In this document: piece by piece, positions 17,240 to 25,312 of the stretch
How the letters are laid out: each line of letters starts with the position of its first letter
Position numbering within the stretch: the stretch's first letter is position 1
Assembly: GCA_025451375.1 (NCBI GenBank)
Contig: JANWKL010000153.1
Location: 1-34,699, forward strand
Direction of reading: 5' to 3'
Source: Steroidobacteraceae bacterium
GTDB lineage: Bacteria; Pseudomonadota; Gammaproteobacteria; Steroidobacterales; Steroidobacteraceae
DNA: 34,699 bases
Notes under the pieces: model-generated
The model's database searches: none
What the model was told of the DNA's origin: nothing
Seen by the model: the letters and a program-made list of their open reading frames with translations, nothing else
Made by a program: the position numbers and the translations under genes

Positions 17240-17267
17240 GGCGGACCGCAGGGTCCGCCTCTTTTTT
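17240..17267 (+). terminator. intrinsic terminator between receptor B and sulfotransferase B
   Basis: GGCGGACC (17240-17247), a GCAG loop and GGTCCGCC (17252-17259) make a perfect 8-base GC-rich stem, followed by TCTTTTTT. This is a textbook Rho-independent terminator for the + strand. It ends only 8 bases before the ATG of the next gene, and the AGG of that gene's ribosome site begins at 17268. Transcription through to the sulfotransferases therefore needs read-through, anti-termination or a start inside the receptor gene. Confidence 0.85.
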
Positions 17268-17275
17268 AGGCGCAC

Positions 17276-19339
17276 ATGGAACCCGCCCCGGTCACCACTT
17301 TCCCATTGCCAGCGAGCGCGCCAGTGACGGCGGCAACCTCCGGCGAGGCCATGCGCCTGCGCGAGCTGCTGCGGCAACAGCGCTTTGCCGAGGTGCCGCC
17401 CGCCGCCCAGGCGCTGCTCGCCGAGTCTCCCGGGCAGCGCGACGCGTTGTTGTGTATGGCGATTGCCCAGCGCTTCCTCGGGCAGGTCCCCGAAGCCTTC
17501 AACACGCTCGCGATCCTCGAGCAGCATCATCCGCGCTTCAGTCGTCTGTATGAGGAGCGCGGCCGCTGCCACGTCGCGCTGCGCCAGGGGCCGCCGGCGA
17601 TCGAGGCGTTCCTCAAGGCCGTGCACCTCAACCACGCACTCCCGGGAGCGTGGGGGATGCTCGAGGGCCTGTACCGCATGCAGGGCGAGCCGCACAACGC
17701 CGCCACCGCGGCCAGCCAGGTGGCGACACTGCGCGACCTGCCACAGGAAGTGGTCGTCGCGACCGGCCTGTTTGCAGATGGCGAGCTGGAAGCGGCCGAG
17801 GGGCTGGTGCGCGCGTATCTGCTCAAGCACGGCGATCACATCGAAGCGATGCGGCTGCTGGCCCGCATCGGCATCGCGCATAAGATCTACTTCGATCCGC
17901 AGGTGCTGCTCGCCGCGGTACTCGAGCGCGCACCCGACTATCGAGCCGCGCGCCAGGAGTACGCCTTCGTGCTCATCGAGCTGCACCGTTATCAGGAGGG
18001 CCGCCGCGAGCTCGATGAGCTCATGAAGGCTGAGCCCGAAAGCCGTGCCCTCAAGACCCTGTATGCGGCGGCGTGCGTAGGCGTCGGTGAGCACGAGGCG
18101 GCGATTGGCCTGTATCGCGAGCTGCTCGTCGGGGGACCTGCGGACTCCGAGGCGCACCTGTCGATCGGACACGCACTGAAGACGCTCGGGCAGACTCAGT
18201 CCGCGATCGACGCCTACCGCCGCGCCGCCGACTGTCGCGCTGATTTCGGGGACGCGTACTGGAGCCTCGCCAACCTGAAGACCTACCGTTTCACTGCTGA
18301 TGAACTGACGCGGATGCAGAGCGTCCTCGCCGCGCCCGCGACCGGAGTCGTCGATCGCTACCATGTGGGCTTCGCGCTCGGCAAGGCGCTCGAAGACCAG
18401 GGTGATTTTGCCGCATCGTTCCGCCACTATCAGCTGGGAAACGAGCTCAAGCGCCCCGAGTGCCGGTACCGGGCCGACCTGATCGAGAGCAACACGCAGC
18501 AGCAGATCAAGGTCTGCAGCGCGGACTTTTTCGCCGCCCGCAGCGGGTGGGGGAATGCGAGCCCTGATCCCTTCTTCGTCATCGGGCTGCCGCGCTCGGG
18601 CTCGACGCTGATCGAACAGATCCTGGCGTCGCACTCGCAGGTCGAAGGCACGCAGGAACTGCCCAACGTGCAGCAGATCGTCAGCCGCCTGCGCGGCTTC
18701 GGGCCCGAGGCGCATGAGCCGCGCTATCCGCGCATCCTCGCGAGCCTGAGCGCCGAGGATTTCCGCCAGCTGGGCGAGGAGTACCTCGCCGACACGCGTA
18801 TCTATCGCAGCGGTCGGCCCCATTTCATCGACAAGATGCCGAACAACTTCCGGCACGTGGGCCTCATCCACCTCATGCTGCCGAAGGCGCGCATCGTCGA
18901 CGCGCGGCGTGAGCCAATGGCCTGCTGCTTCAGCAACTTCAAGCAGCTGTTCGCGAACGGCCAGGAATTCACCTACAGCGTCGAGGACATCGCCCGTTAC
19001 TACCGCACGTACCTGGACCTGATGCGGCATTGGGACCGGGTGCTGCCGGGACGGGTGCTGCGCGTCTACCACGAGGATGTGGTGGATGACCTGGAAGGCA
19101 GCGTGCGGCGCCTACTGGATTTCTGCGGGCTCGAGTTCGAGCCGCAGTGCGTCGCCTTCCATGAGAACCGCCGCAGCGTGCGCACCGCGAGCTCGGAGCA
19201 GGTGCGACGGGCAATCTATCGTGACGGACTGGGACAATGGAAGAGCTTCGAGCCTTGGCTCGAGCCATTGCGGGGCGCACTCGGCGATGCGCTGAACAGC
19301 TACCGCGAAGAGCAGGACACACATGCGACCGGATCGTAA
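17276..19339 (+). CDS. TPR-repeat sulfotransferase (PF13469-type), copy B
   Basis: A 687-residue predicted PAPS-dependent sulfotransferase with N-terminal helical repeats, paralogous to the product of 1969-3984. Repeats cover about 25-410 (for example HLSIGHALKTLGQTQSAIDA). The 5'-phosphosulfate loop is GLPRSGSTLIEQILASH from Gly437. The acidic Glu in VEGTQEL follows, then HFIDKMPNNFRHVGLIHLML, the 3'-phosphate region RIVDARREPMACCF, and RVYHEDVVDDL. No signal peptide. ATG 17276 has AGG five bases upstream, directly after the terminator; an in-frame ATG at 17351 is an alternative. The 3' end overlaps the next sulfotransferase gene by 17 bases. The acceptor is unknown; the fixed place beside a TonB-dependent receptor is the main clue. 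Confidence 0.85.
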   Translation: MEPAPVTTFPLPASAPVTAATSGEAMRLRELLRQQRFAEVPPAAQALLAESPGQRDALLCMAIAQRFLGQVPEAFNTLAILEQHHPRFSRLYEERGRCHVALRQGPPAIEAFLKAVHLNHALPGAWGMLEGLYRMQGEPHNAATAASQVATLRDLPQEVVVATGLFADGELEAAEGLVRAYLLKHGDHIEAMRLLARIGIAHKIYFDPQVLLAAVLERAPDYRAARQEYAFVLIELHRYQEGRRELDELMKAEPESRALKTLYAAACVGVGEHEAAIGLYRELLVGGPADSEAHLSIGHALKTLGQTQSAIDAYRRAADCRADFGDAYWSLANLKTYRFTADELTRMQSVLAAPATGVVDRYHVGFALGKALEDQGDFAASFRHYQLGNELKRPECRYRADLIESNTQQQIKVCSADFFAARSGWGNASPDPFFVIGLPRSGSTLIEQILASHSQVEGTQELPNVQQIVSRLRGFGPEAHEPRYPRILASLSAEDFRQLGEEYLADTRIYRSGRPHFIDKMPNNFRHVGLIHLMLPKARIVDARREPMACCFSNFKQLFANGQEFTYSVEDIARYYRTYLDLMRHWDRVLPGRVLRVYHEDVVDDLEGSVRRLLDFCGLEFEPQCVAFHENRRSVRTASSEQVRRAIYRDGLGQWKSFEPWLEPLRGALGDALNSYREEQDTHATGS

Positions 19340-21572
19340 CGATCCGTGCCCGTGCGCCAGCGGGAAGAAGTTCAAGCACTGCTGCGGGGCGCTCGCGCCA
19401 GTCCCCGGGGCAGGGCCGGCCGATCCCCGCGAGATCGGCCTGCTGGTCGGCATGGTCAATCAGGGTCGTCCGCAGGAGGCGCAGGCGCGCGCGACCGCAC
19501 TGCTGCGTGCGCAGCCGGAGTCGGGACCGCTGTGGAAGGTCCTGAGCGTCGCGCTCCTGCGCCAGGGCAAGGATGCGCTGCCGGCGCTGCGCCGGGCGGC
19601 GCAGCTCCTGCCGCAGGATCCGGACGCGCACGCCAACCTGGGCTCGGAGCTGCGCGCCCGCGGGGAGTGGGGGACGGCGCTCACGAGTCTGCTGCACTCC
19701 CTCACGCTGCAGCCGCGCAACCTCGAGGCGCTCATCGATGCCGCCGATGCCGAGCGCGCGCTTGGCCGGGCGCGCGAGGCGGTCGCGCTCTACCAGCTGG
19801 CTCTGCAGATCGATCCGCGCCGCTGCGAGGCGCACAACAACCTGGGAAATGCATTCCTCGACATTGGCCAGCCGGCCGAGGCTGTTGGCTGCTACCGACG
19901 GGCGCTCGAACTGGAGCCCGACCAAGCGCAGGTGCAGTGCAATCTCGGCAATGCGCTGCGCCAGCTCGGGCAGTTCGAGGAGGCAATAACCTGCACCCGG
20001 CGCGCGCTCGCACTCGCACCGGGCCTGAGTATGGCGCACAACAACCTCGGGCTTTCGCTCGCCGGTCGGGGACGACGCGAGGAAGCCATCGCGAGCTACC
20101 GACAGGCACTGGTCCTCAACCCCAACTACGTCGAGGCACTGAATAACCTCGGCAAGGTACTGCCGGAGGTCGGCGGACGTCACGAAGCCGTGGCGCAGTT
20201 CCGCAAGGCCATCGACCTTGATCCCACGCGCGCCGAGAGCCACTGCAACCTCGGCAACGTGCTGTTCGAATTCCGACGGTCCGAGGGGGCGGAGTCCTGT
20301 TATCGGCGGGCGCTGGCGCTGGAGCCTCGCCATACAATGGCCCATGCGGGCCTGGGCTCGGCATTGCGCATGCAGCGCCGTGCCACCGAGGCAGAAGCCA
20401 GCTGTCGCGCCGCCCTGGCCATCGACCCGAACTGCGTGGCAGCACTTTCGGTTCTCGGTGAGCTACGCGCCGACCAGGGTCAATTTTCCGAAGCCGAGGC
20501 ATTGTTCCGGCAGGCGATTGCCATCGATCCGGGCTTCCCCTTCGCGTTCTACAGCCTCGCGATGAATCGCAAGATGACCGGCGACGATACCGCCTGGCTG
20601 AAGGGCACTGAAGCCTTGCTGGCAACGCCCTTGCCGCTGCGCCACGAGATCAGCCTGCGTTATGCGCTCGGCAAATACTTTGACGACATCAGGCAATACG
20701 ATCAGGCCTTCAGCAGCTATCGACAAGCTAACGAGCTGGTCAAGCGCTACCGAGTCAACTACGACCGGGCAAAACTGACTGAGCGCGTCGACCGGGTCGT
20801 CAACCATTTTACAAGCGCGTCGATTCGCCAATATCAGTCCGCCGGAGACAACTCCGAACGTCCGGTCTTCATCGTCGGCATGCCGCGATCGGGGACCTCG
20901 CTGACCGAGCAGATTCTTGCCTCCCACCCCGCAGTGTTCGGTGCCGGAGAATTGCCTTTTTGGCAAACTGCATTCGCCGCCTATGAAGCGGCAGAGCTCG
21001 AGAGCCGCGCCGGCTCGAGCCTCATACCGCACATGGCGCGTGACTATCTCAGTCGCCTGACGGCGTTATCCGGCGACGCGCAGCGTGTGGTCGACAAGAT
21101 GCCGCTGAATTTCATGAACGTCGGACTGATCTGCGCCGCGTTCCCGCGGGCCCGAGTCATCCATGTGCGGCGCCATCCGCTCGACACCTGCCTGTCGATT
21201 TACTTCCAGTATTTTTCACACCTGCACCCCTACGCGAACGATTTTAACAACCTGGCGCACTTCTACGGTGAGTACATTCGCGTCACCGCTCACTGGCGGA
21301 CCGTGCTTCCGGCGACGATGCTGCTGGAGGTTCCCTACGAGGCACTGATCGCGGATCAAGAGGGCTGGGCGCGGCGGATGGTGGATTTCATCGGTCTGCC
21401 CTGGGACCCGAAGTGTGTGGATTTTCACGAAACCGATCGCACCGTGATCACTCTCAGCAAGTGGCAGGTGCGGCAGAAGATCCATGCCTCATCGGTCGGG
21501 CGCTGGCGCCACTACGAGAAACACATCGCCCCGCTGCAGCAGCTGCTGAGCCCTGGCGCGCCGCACGGATAG
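19323..21572 (+). CDS. SEC-C zinc-knuckle / TPR / sulfotransferase fusion protein
   Basis: A 749-residue protein with three parts. Residues 6-22 (RNDPCPCASGKKFKHCCG) are a SEC-C motif with Cys9, Cys11, Cys20 and Cys21 (the third ligand position is followed by Cys rather than His), the zinc knuckle known from the SecA C-terminus, where it binds SecB and ribosomes. About ten canonical TPR units follow (residues 40-430; repeated AHNNLGNAFLDIGQPAEA-like units). A sulfotransferase domain has the phosphosulfate loop GMPRSGTSLTEQILASHP around 519-536, then VVDKMPLNFMNVGLI, and the 3'-phosphate region VIHVRRHPLDTCLSIYFQ from 612. It is more distant from the two other sulfotransferases than they are from each other. 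The ATG at 19323 overlaps the preceding gene and has AGGAC just upstream. It converges with the EamA gene, stops 4 bases apart. Confidence 0.88.
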   Translation: MRPDRNDPCPCASGKKFKHCCGALAPVPGAGPADPREIGLLVGMVNQGRPQEAQARATALLRAQPESGPLWKVLSVALLRQGKDALPALRRAAQLLPQDPDAHANLGSELRARGEWGTALTSLLHSLTLQPRNLEALIDAADAERALGRAREAVALYQLALQIDPRRCEAHNNLGNAFLDIGQPAEAVGCYRRALELEPDQAQVQCNLGNALRQLGQFEEAITCTRRALALAPGLSMAHNNLGLSLAGRGRREEAIASYRQALVLNPNYVEALNNLGKVLPEVGGRHEAVAQFRKAIDLDPTRAESHCNLGNVLFEFRRSEGAESCYRRALALEPRHTMAHAGLGSALRMQRRATEAEASCRAALAIDPNCVAALSVLGELRADQGQFSEAEALFRQAIAIDPGFPFAFYSLAMNRKMTGDDTAWLKGTEALLATPLPLRHEISLRYALGKYFDDIRQYDQAFSSYRQANELVKRYRVNYDRAKLTERVDRVVNHFTSASIRQYQSAGDNSERPVFIVGMPRSGTSLTEQILASHPAVFGAGELPFWQTAFAAYEAAELESRAGSSLIPHMARDYLSRLTALSGDAQRVVDKMPLNFMNVGLICAAFPRARVIHVRRHPLDTCLSIYFQYFSHLHPYANDFNNLAHFYGEYIRVTAHWRTVLPATMLLEVPYEALIADQEGWARRMVDFIGLPWDPKCVDFHETDRTVITLSKWQVRQKIHASSVGRWRHYEKHIAPLQQLLSPGAPHG

Positions 21573-21576
21573 CCGT

Positions 21577-22413
21577 TCATGCGGCGAAGGCGATGCACAC
21601 GGCACCGAGTGTGATGGCAAGACAGACCAGGATGCGGCGCCTCGTGAGACGCTCCCCAAGGAGGAAGTGGCCGATCAGGGCCGCAAACACGATGCTGGTC
21701 TCGCGCAATGCCGAGACCGGCCCGAGCTTGCTGACGGCGAGGACTGCGATGATTGATCCGTAGCTGGCGAAGGACATGAATCCGCCGGCCATGGCCTTGA
21801 CGGTCTCGGATGCCCGCGGTCTCATGGTCATTCCCCCGCGCAGCAGCAGGAACGTCACGGTGAGGAGAGCGCCATACATCAGGAAGATCCAGGCCGCATA
21901 GGATTGCGGATTTCCTGACAGCCGCACACCGATGCCGTCAGCGGTTACGTAGCTCGCAACCAGCAGGGCCGTCAGCAGGCCGAGGGCGAGGGTTGTCGCC
22001 TGCGCTCGCATCCTGCCAAAGGCGAGGCTGACGATCCCGAGGGAAATCAGCGCGATGCCGAGTAACCCGGCGGGGCCGACGCGCTGACCGGCAAACACCA
22101 AACCGCCGATGGTGACCAGCAGCGGTACGCTGCCCCTGACGACGGGGTAGACCTGTGCCAGTTCCCCGGAACGGTAGGCATGCGCCAGGAGAATGATGTA
22201 GGCGACCTGCAGGACTGCGGAGATGGCCAGATACGACCAGCTTGGCGTCAACGGCAGGGGCAGCAGCAAGGCGAACGGCAGCGCCGCGAGCGAGGTAGCG
22301 AAGCTCATGGCCGTGACGGACCACAACCGGTCGGAGCTGCTGCGCAACAAGGCGTTCCAGGTAGCGTGCAACACCGCCGCGAGCAGTGTCAGCGCGATGG
22401 CGGTCGGCCTCAC
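21577..22413 (-). CDS. EamA/DMT-superfamily transporter
   Basis: A 278-residue inner-membrane protein with about ten hydrophobic helices in two homologous halves, as in drug/metabolite transporters of the EamA family. Start of half one: ALTLLAAVLHATWNALLR. End of half two: GPVSALRETSIVFAALIGHFLLGERLTRRRI, the usual signature of the ninth and tenth helices. Members export or import amino acids, amines and other small metabolites; the substrate here is not readable. The GTG start lies 31 bases after the stop of the PotC-like permease, so it is probably the last gene of the importer operon. Confidence 0.88.
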   Translation of the reverse strand: MRPTAIALTLLAAVLHATWNALLRSSSDRLWSVTAMSFATSLAALPFALLLPLPLTPSWSYLAISAVLQVAYIILLAHAYRSGELAQVYPVVRGSVPLLVTIGGLVFAGQRVGPAGLLGIALISLGIVSLAFGRMRAQATTLALGLLTALLVASYVTADGIGVRLSGNPQSYAAWIFLMYGALLTVTFLLLRGGMTMRPRASETVKAMAGGFMSFASYGSIIAVLAVSKLGPVSALRETSIVFAALIGHFLLGERLTRRRILVCLAITLGAVCIAFAA

Positions 22414-22444
22414 TGGCGGCTCACTTCGAAGGGTGGAGCGTCCG

Positions 22445-23305
22445 TCAGCTCTGCGCGCGCCGGCCGCCGCGGATGAGCGTCAGCGCAATGGCGGCCGAAG
22501 CCAGCATCAGGAAAAGACTGACCGCGTTCAGTACCGGGGTGGCGCCCTCGCGCATCCGCCCGTACATCATGATCGTGAGGGGCGAGTCGCCACCGACTAA
22601 CATGAGTGTCGTATTGAAGTTCTCGAATGACATCAGGAAGGCGATCGCCGCCGAACCGATCAGCGCCGGACGCAGGTAAGGCAGCGTGATGGTCCACAGC
22701 ACCGCCGGCGCGGATGCCCCGAGGTTCAGGGCCGCATCCTCCAGGGTGCGGTCGAAGCGCTTGAGCCGCGCGCTGATGGTGAGCGTGGCAATCGCGGCGA
22801 TGTAGGAGAACTGTCCCAGGACCACCAGGGGCAGACCGGGCCGCAGAAAATCCGCCTCGATGCCGAACAGGTCGCTGCACAGCTGCGCCAGGCGGCTCGC
22901 AAACGCCAGGATCGAAATACCGAGAATCACCCCGGGAATGACCAACGGGATAAGCATGAGCATCGACAGGGCGCCCTTGCCGGGAAAGCGTGTGCGCTCC
23001 ATCAGAAACGCGTTGGCGGTGCCGAGCGCCACGGACAGGCCGGTGACCCACACGGCTACGACGCAGCTGGTCCAGATGCTGCCCAAGAGCTCGTCATCGC
23101 GGAACAGCCCGACGCGTCCGGCGGCTTCGTTGCCGAGGAACCAGTCGAGGGTGAACCCGTGCCACGGGGGCGCAGGGTAGGGCGCGTCGTTGAACGCAAA
23201 CACCGCCACCACAGCCAACGGCAGGAACAGGAACGTGAGGAACGCAACGACGTACAGCACCGTTGCGGCGCGCAGCCAGGCCGGTCGTGGCAGGGTGGGA
23301 ATCAC
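22445..23305 (-). CDS. ABC transporter permease, PotC-like
   Basis: A 286-residue inner-membrane permease of the spermidine/putrescine type. It has about six helices and the EAA loop EDAALNLGASAPAVLWTITLPYLRP, which docks to the ATPase. The N-terminal helix AATVLYVVAFLTFLFLPLAVVAVFAFND is typical of PotC/PotI. The start is GTG 23305, giving a GTGA overlap with the upstream permease stop. A longer open reading to 23461 would run into that gene and adds unlikely sequence. It works with the products of 23302-24186, 24179-25312 and 25309-26385. Confidence 0.92.
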   Translation of the reverse strand: MIPTLPRPAWLRAATVLYVVAFLTFLFLPLAVVAVFAFNDAPYPAPPWHGFTLDWFLGNEAAGRVGLFRDDELLGSIWTSCVVAVWVTGLSVALGTANAFLMERTRFPGKGALSMLMLIPLVIPGVILGISILAFASRLAQLCSDLFGIEADFLRPGLPLVVLGQFSYIAAIATLTISARLKRFDRTLEDAALNLGASAPAVLWTITLPYLRPALIGSAAIAFLMSFENFNTTLMLVGGDSPLTIMMYGRMREGATPVLNAVSLFLMLASAAIALTLIRGGRRAQS

Positions 23306-24186
23306 GCGCGCCGCATCACGTCGCTGAACCGCTGGCCGCTGATTTTTAGCCCCAGCCAGACCATGGCGGTGGACAGCGCGAGCAGCAGGAAGCCGAAGGC
23401 CGCGCCCTGTTCCCAGTTGAAGCGCGTAATGAACTGGGTGTAGATCTGTTCGGTAAACCACTGCGAGCTCTTGCCGCCGAGGAGTGTAGGCGTCAGGTAA
23501 TTGCCGAGCGTCAGCATGAACACCACGATGCAGCCGGCGGTGATGCCCGGCGCGGCATGTGGAATGACGATCTCGCGCAGGATCGACCAGCCCTTGCCGC
23601 CCAGATCATAGGCGGCCTCGATGAGGGCGTTGTCGAGGCTTTCGAGGCTGCTGACGAGCGGCACCACCATGAACAGGAGCGACGTGTACACCAGGCCCAC
23701 GAGGATGGTGGCATCGTGGTACAGCAACTCGACCGGCTCGCGGGTGATGCCAAGATGCACCAGCAGCGCCGGCAGCACGCCGGATTCTCGCAGCAGGATC
23801 ATCCAGCCGAGCGTGCGAACGGTTTCGCTCACCCAGAAGGGAATCAGGCACACGACAAACAGCAGGGCGCTCATGCGCCCGCGCGCCAGCTTCGCGATGA
23901 TCCAGGCGATCGGAAACGCGACCAGCAGGGTGAGCACGGTTGCGATCGCCGACATCAGCGCGGTCCTGACGAACACGTGCCAGTACAGCGGTTCGCCGAA
24001 GAAGGTGCGGTACTGCGCCAGGCTGGCAACGTACTCGCGCGGCGCGACGCGCTCGCGAAACGACAGCAGCGCCAGGTCCAGGTGCGGCAGGATGATCAGC
24101 GCGAACAGCCACAGCAGGGCCGGGGCGAGCAGCAGCGCCAGCAGCAGTCGGCGGTACCACACCGCTGTTATTGCGGTTTCAGGCAC
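23302..24186 (-). CDS. ABC transporter permease, PotB-like
   Basis: A 294-residue inner-membrane permease, partner of the PotC-like protein. The first helix is LLLALLLAPALLWLFALIILPHL. The EAA loop is IEAAYDLGGKGWSILREIVIPHAAPG, and TLGNYLTPTLLGG is a PotB/PotH hallmark. The GTG at 24186 is chosen, because the longer frame to 24309 lies wholly inside the ATPase gene in another frame and encodes an Arg/Ser-rich shadow. It overlaps the ATPase gene by 8 bases and the PotC-like gene by 4 bases, so translation is likely coupled. Confidence 0.92.
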   Translation of the reverse strand: MPETAITAVWYRRLLLALLLAPALLWLFALIILPHLDLALLSFRERVAPREYVASLAQYRTFFGEPLYWHVFVRTALMSAIATVLTLLVAFPIAWIIAKLARGRMSALLFVVCLIPFWVSETVRTLGWMILLRESGVLPALLVHLGITREPVELLYHDATILVGLVYTSLLFMVVPLVSSLESLDNALIEAAYDLGGKGWSILREIVIPHAAPGITAGCIVVFMLTLGNYLTPTLLGGKSSQWFTEQIYTQFITRFNWEQGAAFGFLLLALSTAMVWLGLKISGQRFSDVMRRA

Positions 24187-25312
24187 TAGCCGCGCGGGCG
24201 GGGAAGCAGATCGCCCGCTCCGGGTCGAAGGTGAAGCAGACGCGCGCGCCGACCGTAAGGTCCGAGTAGGCGCCGGTCTGCGGCAGCGCGATGCGCAGCT
24301 GCAGGCCACTGCGGGACTCGCGCAGCAGCACGACCGAGTTGGCGCCGTCGAACAGCATGCCTGTCACCTCCCCGCTGTGCGCCGTCTGGCCGGCTGGCAG
24401 TTCCGCGGGCGTTCGGCCGAGCATCGCGGCCTCGGGCCTGATGAAGGCCTCCACCGCTGCGCCCGCCGCGATCTCGCCATGCCGGCGGGCGCGCACCACC
24501 CAGCCGCCGCCCGTGTCCACCTCCACGAGCGAAGCGGTGATGCTCAACGCCTTGCCAGCCAGGCGGTTGTTGGCGCCGACAAAATCGGCGACGAACGAGG
24601 TAGCGGGGGAGTAGTAGAGTTCCTGGGGTGTGCCGAGCTGTTCGAAGCGCCCGTGATTCATCACGCCGACGTGGTCGGACAGCACCAGCGCCTCGGACTG
24701 GTCGTGGGTGATGTACACGAAGGTGGTGCCGAAGGCGCTTTGGAGCTGCTTCAGCTCGAGCTTCATGTGCTCGCGCAGCTTCAGATCGAGCGCCCCGAGC
24801 GGCTCATCGAGCAGGAGCAGCGTGGGCTCGAGCACCAGGCTGCGCGCAATTGCGACGCGTTGCCGCTGTCCGCCCGACAGCTCGTCAGTGCGCTTGCCGC
24901 CCGCACCGGCCAGCCCAACCCGCTCCAGCATGGCTTCGGCACGCCGCAGGCGCTCGGCGCGGCCCACGCCGCGACGCGCCAGCCCGAACGCGACGTTCTG
25001 CGCGACCGACATCATCGGAAACAGCGCCAGATGCTGAAATACCATATTGACCGGACGCCGGTTGGGAGCGACCTGCGCCATGCTGCGTCCGCCGATGGCG
25101 ATATCGCCGCTGTCGGGCTGGATAAAGCCGGCAATCATCCGCAACAGCGTCGTCTTGCCGCAGCCGGAGGGGCCGAGGATCGAGAAGAAACTGCCGCGCG
25201 CCACGCTGAAGGACAGGGTGTCGACCGCAACGTGCGTCGCGAAGCGCTTGCTCACGGAGCGCACTTCCAGGTCGGGTGTCGCACCCGACACGGCGATCGT
25301 GGGCGCGTTCAA
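24179..25312 (-). CDS. ABC transporter ATPase, PotA-like
   Basis: A 377-residue cytoplasmic ATPase of the spermidine/putrescine importer class. Walker A GPSGCGKTT is at 47-55, the Q-loop in MVFQHLALFP (91-99), signature LSGGQRQR at 145-152, Walker B LLLLDEP at 165-171 and the switch His203 in YITHDQ. Residues about 240-377 form the TOBE regulatory domain found in PotA/UgpC-type ATPases. Its ATG overlaps the binding-protein stop by four bases (ATGA) and its end overlaps the PotB-like start. Confidence 0.94.
   Translation of the reverse strand: MNAPTIAVSGATPDLEVRSVSKRFATHVAVDTLSFSVARGSFFSILGPSGCGKTTLLRMIAGFIQPDSGDIAIGGRSMAQVAPNRRPVNMVFQHLALFPMMSVAQNVAFGLARRGVGRAERLRRAEAMLERVGLAGAGGKRTDELSGGQRQRVAIARSLVLEPTLLLLDEPLGALDLKLREHMKLELKQLQSAFGTTFVYITHDQSEALVLSDHVGVMNHGRFEQLGTPQELYYSPATSFVADFVGANNRLAGKALSITASLVEVDTGGGWVVRARRHGEIAAGAAVEAFIRPEAAMLGRTPAELPAGQTAHSGEVTGMLFDGANSVVLLRESRSGLQLRIALPQTGAYSDLTVGARVCFTFDPERAICFPARAASA

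Noticed and set aside
16985-19072. A 695-codon minus-strand open frame across sulfotransferase B
   Set aside because: It lies wholly opposite a well-supported enzyme gene; the translation has no recognisable motif. Long antisense frames are expected in DNA this GC-rich.
18969-20345. A 458-codon minus-strand frame spanning two sulfotransferase genes
   Set aside because: Its repeats merely mirror the TPR codons on the other strand.
24187-24309. N-terminal extension of the PotB-like permease
   Set aside because: The added 41 codons lie inside the ATPase gene and encode a Ser/Arg-rich shadow, not a family N-terminus.
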